Below, piece by piece: positions 43,496-50,711 of a stretch of 64,000 nt of DNA (the first letter of the stretch is position 1; each line of letters starts with the position of its first letter). Under the pieces are notes generated by a model. It was not told the origin of the DNA, did no database searches, and saw nothing but the letters and a program-made list of their open reading frames with translations. The position numbers and the translations under genes are program-made. This stretch comes from Parvibaculaceae bacterium (lineage in GTDB: Bacteria; Pseudomonadota; Alphaproteobacteria; Parvibaculales; Parvibaculaceae): positions 1,612,001-1,676,000 of the forward strand of contig JAHBYJ010000001.1 of assembly GCA_019636015.1 (NCBI GenBank), read 5' to 3'.

Positions 43496-44557
43496 TCAGG
43501 CCGGCGCCGCTGCCTCATTCCGCGGGGCCGTGACTCCCATCACATCGGCCAGCAGCTCATAGGAACGCAGCCGGTCCTTCTGGTCATAGGTGATGGTGAG
43601 GATCGTGAAGTCGTCCACGCCATGCGCCTCGCCGAGCGCAAGGAGTTTCGCCCGCACCTGTTCCGGCGCACCGGCAAACCCGCGCTGCTCGATGGCGCGG
43701 AGCATGACGCGGTCCTGATCGGTGTAGGGATAGGCGAGAGCTTCCTCGATGGAAGGGAAGGCGCCGGCCCGGTTCTGCAACAGATGCATCACCCAGAGAT
43801 TGCGCGAAGAGGCGATGCGTTTCGCTTCTTCCTCTGTGTCGGCAACGGTAACGGAGACCGCAATGCCGCCGCGTGGGCTCGCCAGATCGCGCGAGGCGCG
43901 GAAATTACGCCGATAGATTTCAAGCGGCTGCGTACCTGCATCCTGATTGATGAAATGCGCGAAGCAGTAAGCCATGCCGTATTGCGCGGCGATGATTGCA
44001 CCGTCGCCGCCCGATCCGAGCATCCACAGATCGGGCATGCCGGGGCCGCGCGGTGTCGCATGCAGCCCGCGATAGGGATGGTCGGACGGAAAACCGCCTT
44101 CCTCGCCCTGCAGGCCCATCGAATCTTCGAGGAACTGCCGCAACAGCTCCACCTGCTGCGGAAAGACGCCGACATCATAGGCCTGCGGGCCGGGTTGCAA
44201 GGCCCGCGTTGTGCGCATGTCGCCGCCCGGCGCGCGGCCAAGCCCGAGGTCGATGCGCCCCGGATAAAGCGTCTCGAGAACCCGGAAACATTCCGCCACC
44301 TTGAGCGGGCTGTAATGCGGCAGCATCACGCCGCCCGACCCGACGCGGATGCGGTTCGTCGCGGCCGCTACAGCTGCGATCAGCACTTCGGGCGCCGACC
44401 CGGCAAATGAAGATGTGTTGTGGTGTTCGGCGAGCCAGTAGCGCGCATAGCCGAAGCCTTCCGCGGCTTTCGCGAGCTCGATCGTGTTGGCGAAGGCGTC
44501 CGCGGCCGTGCCGCCCTTGCGGATCGGAGATTGGTCGAGAACGCTCAAACTGACCAT
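43496..44557 (-). CDS. Luciferase-like (LLM class) flavin-dependent monooxygenase
   Basis: This 353-residue TIM-barrel enzyme of the bacterial luciferase family uses reduced FMN and oxygen. It resembles the MsnO8-like group: LSVLDQSPIRKGGTAADAF at the N terminus, YWLAEHHNTSSFAGSAPEV, RIRVGSGGVMLPHYSPLKVAE and DLGLGRAPGGD. The natural substrate is not predictable. It lies downstream of a thioesterase on the same strand, separated by 51 bases, and converges with the GPH transporter. Confidence 0.88.
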   Translation of the reverse strand: MVSLSVLDQSPIRKGGTAADAFANTIELAKAAEGFGYARYWLAEHHNTSSFAGSAPEVLIAAVAAATNRIRVGSGGVMLPHYSPLKVAECFRVLETLYPGRIDLGLGRAPGGDMRTTRALQPGPQAYDVGVFPQQVELLRQFLEDSMGLQGEEGGFPSDHPYRGLHATPRGPGMPDLWMLGSGGDGAIIAAQYGMAYCFAHFINQDAGTQPLEIYRRNFRASRDLASPRGGIAVSVTVADTEEEAKRIASSRNLWVMHLLQNRAGAFPSIEEALAYPYTDQDRVMLRAIEQRGFAGAPEQVRAKLLALGEAHGVDDFTILTITYDQKDRLRSYELLADVMGVTAPRNEAAAPA

Positions 44558-44608
44558 CGAAGACGCCTCCTCTGATTTTCGTCTTCCCCGGAATATGGGG
44601 ACGGGCGC

Positions 44609-45055
44609 CTATTTTTCGAGCGGCCGCTTCTTCACCCGCTTCACGATCCCTGAGAAATTGAGAAGGATGCGTTCGTCCTCGCCCTTGCCGGTGAAGACCT
44701 GTCCGCGCAGGAAGACCATGCTCCCCGTGTTGCGTACGACTTCGCCCCGCGCTTCGATGAATTCGCCTGCGGCCGCGGCCGCGGTGAACTCGGCCGCGAA
44801 TGAGACGGTAACAGAGGGGCCGCCGTAAAGCACATGCCGCCCGATCGCGAAAAGCGAGAAATCGGCAAAGGTCATCAGCAGCCCGCCATGGAGGAAGCCG
44901 CCGCCATTGCAATGCGTCGGCGTGGCCTCGAAGGCGCAGGTCACGCTCCCGTCCTCATGCTGGCGGAAGAAGAAGGGCCCTGCATGATCCTCGAAAGGGT
45001 CGTGGCCTTCCCATGTCTCATAGCCGGCAAGGCGGCTGCTCAGGCTGGTATTCAT
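44609..45055 (-). CDS. PaaI-type hotdog thioesterase
   Basis: This 148-residue hotdog-fold protein hydrolyses acyl-CoA thioesters. The active-site region reads HCNGGGFLHGGLLMTFADFSLF, with the usual HGG and the acidic residue on the long helix. The C-terminal strands VVRNTGSMVFLRGQVF and a basic tail are normal. It is divergent from the first PAS_5 gene. Confidence 0.85.
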   Translation of the reverse strand: MNTSLSSRLAGYETWEGHDPFEDHAGPFFFRQHEDGSVTCAFEATPTHCNGGGFLHGGLLMTFADFSLFAIGRHVLYGGPSVTVSFAAEFTAAAAAGEFIEARGEVVRNTGSMVFLRGQVFTGKGEDERILLNFSGIVKRVKKRPLEK

Positions 45056-45181
45056 CTGTTCTCGACCCGTATCGAAATGACGTTTGCCGGGCTTTTAGCA
45101 GGATTGGCGGTCAATCCAAAGCCCGGGCGTTAAGCCCTTTCTTACGTCTGGCTGCAACATTGGCACCTGGAGAGAAATGCG

Positions 45182-45694
45182 ATGATGATGACGAGCGCGG
45201 CAGCCACCGGAGCGGCAAAGGGTCATGTCCAGAATGGGGCACGGCTGATCGCGCCTGCCGAACTGGGCAACGCGGAGCTGCGTGAATTGTGGCGCTACTG
45301 GCTGACCAGGCAGCCCGCAGGCCGTCTGCCGGCCTATGGCGACATGGACCCGATCCGGTTTCCCCGGCTCCTGCCGCGTAGCTTCGTCATCCGCGTGGGG
45401 CGGGACCCGCTTTCCTTCACCTATACGCTGGTGGGCGAGACGAACATCGAGGCGCATGGCGCCAACTTCAAGGGTCAGGATGTCCGCGAGCTCGACAAGC
45501 GCTGGCCGGGCTACGGCGCCTCCCTGCACGAGTTTTACACCTTGGTAACCGGCACGGCCGATGCAATGGCTGCATGCGGCACGATGGACTTCCTCGACCG
45601 TGGCTTCTGCCAATTCGAGGCGGTTTATCTGCCGCTTGCGGATGAACAGGGAAACGTAAGCCGCATTCTCGGAGCGGCGCATTACACGTTCTGA
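45182..45694 (+). CDS. PAS_5-domain protein, copy 1
   Basis: This 170-residue protein has a single PAS-like domain of the PAS_5 type found mainly in alphaproteobacteria. Conserved parts are LRELWRYWLTRQPAGRLPAYGDMDP, the TYTLVGETNIEAHGANFKGQDV core and FEAVYLPLADEQGNVSRILGA. No output domain is attached, so it probably binds a ligand and acts through a partner. A related gene follows 136 bases later. Confidence 0.75.
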   Translation: MMMTSAAATGAAKGHVQNGARLIAPAELGNAELRELWRYWLTRQPAGRLPAYGDMDPIRFPRLLPRSFVIRVGRDPLSFTYTLVGETNIEAHGANFKGQDVRELDKRWPGYGASLHEFYTLVTGTADAMAACGTMDFLDRGFCQFEAVYLPLADEQGNVSRILGAAHYTF

Positions 45695-45830
45695 CCTTGC
45701 GTTTGCCTCGCCTCGGGCGAGAGATCGATAGAATTTTAGCGGTTGGATTCAGGGTCTCTTAGGGGAACGGGTCCAATCTGTCGGGTGACGGGGGCGGCCT
45801 GCCGGCCGCCGGGCAGTTCGGATACTGGGC

Positions 45831-46367
45831 ATGGTGCTTCTCGCGGAACGCAAACTCGAAGGCCGCAGCGACATTCTGGCGGAAGCCATGTCGCACGGCA
45901 TCGCATTCCGCCGCCTGAAGGAATTGCAGCAGCCTCTCTGCATCGAAATGCTCTCCTACTGGAACGAGCTCCGCGGGCAGCGCGATATGCCAAAGCCCGA
46001 GGAAATCGACCCCGTTCGATTCGCTCGCCACATGCCGCATATTCTGGTGACGCAGATCCATTGGGACCCTTTCGACGTAAGCTACCGGCTGCTTGGCGGC
46101 GATTTCGTCGATGCCCATGGCGCCAATTTCCGGGGCCAGCGTGTCATCGAAAGTCCCTCCCACACGGGCTGTTTCAGCGAAGTGCTTTTCGAGTTCTACA
46201 AATTCGTCGCGCATGAGAAGCGGCCTTACGCCGTTGCCGGCACGATGGAATATACCGCCCGCGGCCGCGTCGAGGTCGAGGCGGTCTACCTGCCTTTCAC
46301 CGTCGATGGCGAGCGCACGGACCGCATTCTCGGGGCGGCGGTCTCCCGCACCCTTCCGAAAGCCTGA
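45831..46367 (+). CDS. PAS_5-domain protein, copy 2
   Basis: This 178-residue paralogue of the preceding gene shares the order and spacing of motifs: MLSYWNELRGQRDMPKPEEIDP, YRLLGGDFVDAHGANFRGQRV and VEAVYLPFTVDGERTDRILGA. The two arose by tandem duplication but are now well diverged. No output domain is present. The acyl-CoA dehydrogenase at 46454 follows. Confidence 0.75.
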   Translation: MVLLAERKLEGRSDILAEAMSHGIAFRRLKELQQPLCIEMLSYWNELRGQRDMPKPEEIDPVRFARHMPHILVTQIHWDPFDVSYRLLGGDFVDAHGANFRGQRVIESPSHTGCFSEVLFEFYKFVAHEKRPYAVAGTMEYTARGRVEVEAVYLPFTVDGERTDRILGAAVSRTLPKA

Positions 46368-46453
46368 TTTCCGGCCTTTCCGGGGTTTTGACCCCCGGCG
46401 GCCCATGCCCTAAATTCCCGCAGCCTTTCAGAAATCAAGCTCCGGGAATGCAC

Positions 46454-47605
46454 ATGGCCCTCGACGCCGAAACACGCGAACAGCTCATTTCCTCCGTCCG
46501 CCGCTTCGTGAACGAACGCCTCCGTCCGATCGAGGACAAGGTCTCCGAGACCGACAAGGTGCCGGACGAGATCGTGGAGGAAATGAAGGAGCTCGGCCTT
46601 TTCGGTATTTCCGTGCCCGTGGAATATGGCGGTCTTGGCCTGACCATGGAGGAGGAATGCCTCCTCATGTTCGAACTGGGCCGCACCTCGCCGGCCTTCC
46701 GCTCCGTCATCGGCACCAATGTCGGCATCGGCAGCCAGGGCATCGTCATGCATGGCCGCGAGGACCAGAAGGAATACTGGCTGCCGAAAATTGCAAGCGG
46801 CGAGACGATCATCTCCTTCGCGCTGACGGAGCCCGAAGCCGGCTCCGACGCCGCCTCGCTCAAGACCACCGCGATCCGTGACGGCGATCATTATGTGGTG
46901 AACGGCACCAAGCGCTACATCACCAATGCCAACAAGGCCCATGCCTTCACGCTGATGGCGCGCACCGACCCGAAGACGCCGGGCGCGAAGGGCGTTTCCG
47001 CCTTCGTCGTGCCGCGCGATATACCGGGCATCCATATCGGCAAGCCGGAAAAGAAGATGGGCCAGCAGGGCGCGCATATCTGCGACGTGGTTTTCGAGGA
47101 TGCGCGCATCCCGGCTTCCTGCCTGCTGGGTGAGGAAGAGGGCAAGGGCTTCGTCACCGCCATGCAGGTGCTGGAGCGCGGCCGTCTTCATATCTCCGCC
47201 GTCTGCATCGGCGTGGCCGACCGCCTCGTCGAGGACAGCGTGAAATATGCCGCCGAGCGCAAGCAGTTCGGCGCGCCCATCGGCGACCTGCAGCTCGTGC
47301 AGGCCATGCTTGCGGATTCGAAAACGGAAGCCTATGCCGGCCGCTGCATGGTGCTGGACGCCGCGCGCCGCCGCGACGCAGGCGAGAATGTCGCCACCGA
47401 AAGCTCCTGCACCAAGCTCTTCTGCTCCGAAGCCGTTGGCCGCATCGCCGACCGCGCGGTGCAGGTGCATGGCGGCGCGGGCTATGTTGCCGACTACGGC
47501 ATCGAGCGCTTCTACCGCGACGTGCGCATCTTCCGCATCTATGAAGGCACGAGCCAGGTGCAGCAGGTCATCATCGCGCGGAACCTCCTGAAGGCGGTGA
47601 GCTGA
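46454..47605 (+). CDS. Acyl-CoA dehydrogenase (canonical short/medium-chain type)
   Basis: This 383-residue acyl-CoA dehydrogenase contains all usual motifs: ISFALTEPEAGSDAASLKT for FAD and substrate binding, and FRIYEGTSQVQQVIIARNL with the catalytic glutamate in YEGT. That distinguishes it from the dehydrogenases at 30905, 32137 and 37435. ATG 46454 has GGGA about seven bases upstream; ATG 46448 is an alternative. The last 35 bases overlap the convergent TetR gene. Confidence 0.9.
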   Translation: MALDAETREQLISSVRRFVNERLRPIEDKVSETDKVPDEIVEEMKELGLFGISVPVEYGGLGLTMEEECLLMFELGRTSPAFRSVIGTNVGIGSQGIVMHGREDQKEYWLPKIASGETIISFALTEPEAGSDAASLKTTAIRDGDHYVVNGTKRYITNANKAHAFTLMARTDPKTPGAKGVSAFVVPRDIPGIHIGKPEKKMGQQGAHICDVVFEDARIPASCLLGEEEGKGFVTAMQVLERGRLHISAVCIGVADRLVEDSVKYAAERKQFGAPIGDLQLVQAMLADSKTEAYAGRCMVLDAARRRDAGENVATESSCTKLFCSEAVGRIADRAVQVHGGAGYVADYGIERFYRDVRIFRIYEGTSQVQQVIIARNLLKAVS

Positions 47606-48260
47606 GCGCCAACTCGCGCATCGTGAGTTCGGTCAGGTGATCGGCAAAGGCGGCGGGTTCCATCACCCGCTGCCGCGATGCCACATAGCGATGCACCATG
47701 CTCTCGACAAGCATCAGCACCAGGGCGGCGCTGCGCTTCGGATCGGCGCATATGTCGCGCGGAAAGCCTGAGAGAAGTTCTTCAAGCCCTGCGCGCATCA
47801 GGGCCTCGCCTTCCTCGAGCTTCCGGTTCACATGGGGCGGGCGCGGTGCTTCCTCGAAAATCACCCGGTGCAGGTCCGGGTCTTCCATATGTATGTCGAG
47901 CACGCAGGCGACGGCGGCGTGCACGCGCTCGCGTGGCGAGGCATTTGCGCTTCTCTGCAACACATCGCCCAGCATGGCGATGGAGCTGCCGATATGCCGC
48001 TCCATCAGCGCGATGAGCAGCGCCTCCTTGTTCGGGAAATACTGGTAGAGCGAGCCTATGGACACGCCCGCCCGCTCCGCGATCCGGTTGGTCGTCGCGC
48101 CTTTGGCGCCATGGACGCGGAAAACCTGAGCCGCCGCCTCTAGGATCGTGTCGACAGTCGCCTCCGAGCGCCGTTGAACCGGCTTTCTGACGCGCTTTTT
48201 CGCCGGTCCCGCCGCCACCGCTTTCCTCCCTGAAACGCGAGTAGGGCGATCCGCCCGCAC
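47571..48260 (-). CDS. TetR-family transcriptional regulator
   Basis: This is a 229-residue TetR regulator. A basic N-terminal tail is followed by the DNA-binding domain ILEAAAQVFRVHGAKGATT and IAERAGVSIGSLYQYFPNKEAL, then a ligand domain of the TetR_C type. Its 3' end overlaps that of the 46454 dehydrogenase by 35 bases, tail to tail. An imperfect palindrome in its upstream region (48287-48305) may be its own operator. The ligand is likely an acyl-CoA by context, which is inference. Confidence 0.88.
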   Translation of the reverse strand: MRADRPTRVSGRKAVAAGPAKKRVRKPVQRRSEATVDTILEAAAQVFRVHGAKGATTNRIAERAGVSIGSLYQYFPNKEALLIALMERHIGSSIAMLGDVLQRSANASPRERVHAAVACVLDIHMEDPDLHRVIFEEAPRPPHVNRKLEEGEALMRAGLEELLSGFPRDICADPKRSAALVLMLVESMVHRYVASRQRVMEPAAFADHLTELTMRELALSSPPSGGSAR

Positions 48261-48286
48261 TTCCTATTCTTCATGCGATCTTGGCG

Positions 48287-48305
48287 GGCAGGCATTTTGC
48301 CTGTC
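48287..48305. promoter_or_regulatory. Candidate operator between TetR gene and CPBP gene
   Basis: GGCAGGCA and TGCCTGTC, separated by three T residues, form an 8-bp inverted repeat with one mismatch. It lies in the 74-base divergent spacer, 27 bases upstream of the TetR start. Size and place fit autoregulation. Confidence 0.4.
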
Positions 48306-48334
48306 AACAACCGGAAAGCGGAGGATGGCGAGGT

Positions 48335-49066
48335 ATGAGCGAAGGCATGGACCTGCTTGCAACTTACAACATGCGGATGGCGCCCGGTCTGCTCGCCTTT
48401 GCGCTTTGCCTCGTGCTGCTGCCCCGCGCGGCCATCGGGCTCCGCATCGCGCTCTATATCGCGATCTTCATTCTCGTCCGCGATGCAATGACGCCCACGG
48501 GCCTCTGGAGCTTCGACAACCTTCGCATCTCCTTCTTCAACGATCCGTTCGTCCTCGCCACCCTCGGTATTTCCTCCGCGCTCGGCGTCGTCTTCCTGAT
48601 CGCTGTGGAAAAAGATATGCGCCCGCTCCTTGTCTGGCGGAAGGGTCCGCTTGCCGAGGGTGCGGCCGTCGGTCTTGGCGCGGGCGCGCTCATTGGCTTC
48701 GGGGCCGCCTCCGTTTCCGGCATGTCGCCCATGCTCTGGGACTTCGCGCCAGGCTTCATCGTCGGCCTCGTGGTGCTTGTCTATGGCGGCAACCTGCTGG
48801 AGGAAGTCCTTTTCCGCGGCTACCTGCAAGGCAGGCTGGAGCAGCATGTCACGCCTGTACGCGCCGCACTTCTGAGCGGTTTCTTCTTTGCGGCCTGCCA
48901 TTCCTACCTCGCCATCACCGTCACCAATGGCGGCTGGCCGGTCCTCGCCTTCACGGCGGTCGAGGGTATTGCCTGCGGTTTCGTGCGCCTGCGTTATGGC
49001 ATCTGGGCGGCGGCGCTGACCCATGGCACGGCAATTTTGCTCATTGCAATGCCCATGCTTGCCTGA
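48335..49066 (+). CDS. CPBP-family intramembrane metalloprotease
   Basis: This 243-residue membrane protein of the CAAX prenyl protease 2/bacteriocin-processing family has about seven hydrophobic segments. The three active-site motifs are EEVLFRGYLQGRLE (EExxxR), a histidine in FFFAACHSYLAI, and a second histidine in AALTHGTAIL. ATG 48335 follows GGCGAGG; the frame is open from TTG 48281. The function of bacterial members is mostly unknown. The next gene begins 26 bases later. Confidence 0.8.
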   Translation: MSEGMDLLATYNMRMAPGLLAFALCLVLLPRAAIGLRIALYIAIFILVRDAMTPTGLWSFDNLRISFFNDPFVLATLGISSALGVVFLIAVEKDMRPLLVWRKGPLAEGAAVGLGAGALIGFGAASVSGMSPMLWDFAPGFIVGLVVLVYGGNLLEEVLFRGYLQGRLEQHVTPVRAALLSGFFFAACHSYLAITVTNGGWPVLAFTAVEGIACGFVRLRYGIWAAALTHGTAILLIAMPMLA

Positions 49067-49092
49067 GGCGCGGGGCACGGCACAATGAGGCC

Positions 49093-49701
49093 ATGCCGAA
49101 GCTCGAAGACCTTGCCGCCCATATCCGCGCCTGCCGCCTCTGCGTCGAATCTCCGCAGGGCGGGGCGCTGCCCCACGAGCCACGCCCCGTCTTCCGCGTC
49201 TCGCGCACGGCGCGCATCTGCGTGGCGGGGCAGGCGCCCGGCACCCGTGTTCACGCCTCGGGCACGCCCTTCACCGATCCGAGCGGCGACCGCCTGCGCG
49301 ACTGGATGGGCGTGACGCCGGAAGAATTCTACAACGTATCGCGCATTGCCATCGTACCGATGGGGTTCTGCTTTCCGGGCCTCGATGCGAAGGGCGGCGA
49401 CCTGCCGCCGCGCCGCGAATGCGCGCCCCGCTGGCGCCAGCCGCTGTTCGAGCTGATGCCGAAGCTCGAAATGGTGCTGGCCATCGGCCAATATGCGCAA
49501 GCCTGGCATCTGGGAGCGGCGCGCAAGAAGAACCTCACCGAGACGGTTGCCGCCTGGCGGGAATATTATCCCCGCTGCCTTCCGCTGCCGCATCCTTCCT
49601 GGCGGAACAATGCCTGGCTGAAACGCAATCCATGGTTCGAGGAAGAATTGTTGCCCGTGCTGAAGCGCGATGTCCGGCGGTTGATCGGAGACCGCTCGTG
49701 A
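49093..49701 (+). CDS. Uracil-DNA glycosylase-like protein
   Basis: This 202-residue protein of the uracil-DNA glycosylase superfamily opens with LAAHIRACRLCVESP, a cysteine pair as in Fe-S UDGs. It continues with ICVAGQAPGTRVHASGTPFTD, where GQAPG is the substrate-binding loop, and ends with the LPHPSWRNNAW motif that replaces the catalytic HPS loop. This subgroup is widespread in proteobacteria, but its activity is not well established. It is coupled to the next gene by a four-base overlap. Confidence 0.8.
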   Translation: MPKLEDLAAHIRACRLCVESPQGGALPHEPRPVFRVSRTARICVAGQAPGTRVHASGTPFTDPSGDRLRDWMGVTPEEFYNVSRIAIVPMGFCFPGLDAKGGDLPPRRECAPRWRQPLFELMPKLEMVLAIGQYAQAWHLGAARKKNLTETVAAWREYYPRCLPLPHPSWRNNAWLKRNPWFEEELLPVLKRDVRRLIGDRS

Positions 49702-50711
49702 GATATGTCGCCGCCATTTTTCTGTTTCTCGTGCTCTCCGCCTGCGCGCCGCGCCTCATGGGTGTGGGCGATCCTGTCTTCACGCCACGCATCGAAAGCC
49801 GAACATCGCCCGCCGCCGTCATGGCCGATGGTGCGCATCTGCCGCTTCTCGTCTTCGAGGCGAAAGAGCCGAAAGCAATCGTCGTCGGCCTTCACGGTTT
49901 CAACGATTATTCCAACACCTTCGGCACCTTCGGCCCCGGCGAGTTCCTGGCGGAACAAGGCATCTCCGTCTATGCGATGGACCAGCGCGGCTTCGGCCGT
50001 GCGCCCGGCCGCGGCGCCTGGGCCGGACACACGCGCATGGCGGAAGATGCGGCCATGCTCGTCCGCCTGCTGCGCGAACGCCATCCCGGCCTGCCGGTCT
50101 ATGTGCTGGGCACCAGCATGGGCGGCGCCGTCGCCATGCGCATGATGACCTTACCCGAGCCGCCGCCCGTCGACGGACTCATCCTGTCCGCGCCAGCCGT
50201 CTGGGGCTGGCAGAATCTCAATCGCTTCTATGCGGCAACGCTCTGGACGGCGGCGCGCCTCGCGCCCTCCGCGACGCTCACCGGCCGGGGCCTCGAAATC
50301 TGGCCGTCGGACAATATCGACATGCTGCGCGCCCTGGGCCGCGACCCGATCGTCATCAAGGAAACACGCATCGGCACGCTGCACGGCCTCGTAACGCTGA
50401 TGGACGAAGCCTACAAGGCCTCGCCCGGTATCGGCGCGCCGGTGCTTCTGCTCTATGGCGCGAAGGACGAGATAGTGCCGCCTCATGCGACGGCGGCGGC
50501 ACTGCGTTCCATGCGGGCGGGGGAGGTGGAGGTAACGCCAGCCTGTTACCCGGAGGGCTACCACATGCTGCTGCGCGACAAGCAACGCGAAACCGTATGG
50601 CGCGATATTGCCGCATGGATAGAAGCGCGCGGTGCGCCGCTTCCCTCAGGTGCGGACCTGGACCTGTCTCCCTGCGGCCCGCTCCTGCATGCCGGATCAG
50701 GCCTCCGCTGA
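49698..50711 (+). CDS. Lipoprotein alpha/beta hydrolase (monoacylglycerol lipase-like)
   Basis: This is a 337-residue hydrolase. A GTG start overlapping the previous stop yields a lipoprotein signal with lipobox LSAC near residue 16, so the mature protein is membrane anchored. The fold contains VVGLHGFNDYSNTF as oxyanion loop, nucleophile elbow VLGTSMGGAVA, acid in LLLYGAKDEIVPP and His in YPEGYHMLL. This matches Hydrolase_4/lysophospholipase-type proteins. Its 3' end overlaps the convergent patatin gene by 15 bases. Confidence 0.85.
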   Translation: MRYVAAIFLFLVLSACAPRLMGVGDPVFTPRIESRTSPAAVMADGAHLPLLVFEAKEPKAIVVGLHGFNDYSNTFGTFGPGEFLAEQGISVYAMDQRGFGRAPGRGAWAGHTRMAEDAAMLVRLLRERHPGLPVYVLGTSMGGAVAMRMMTLPEPPPVDGLILSAPAVWGWQNLNRFYAATLWTAARLAPSATLTGRGLEIWPSDNIDMLRALGRDPIVIKETRIGTLHGLVTLMDEAYKASPGIGAPVLLLYGAKDEIVPPHATAAALRSMRAGEVEVTPACYPEGYHMLLRDKQRETVWRDIAAWIEARGAPLPSGADLDLSPCGPLLHAGSGLR

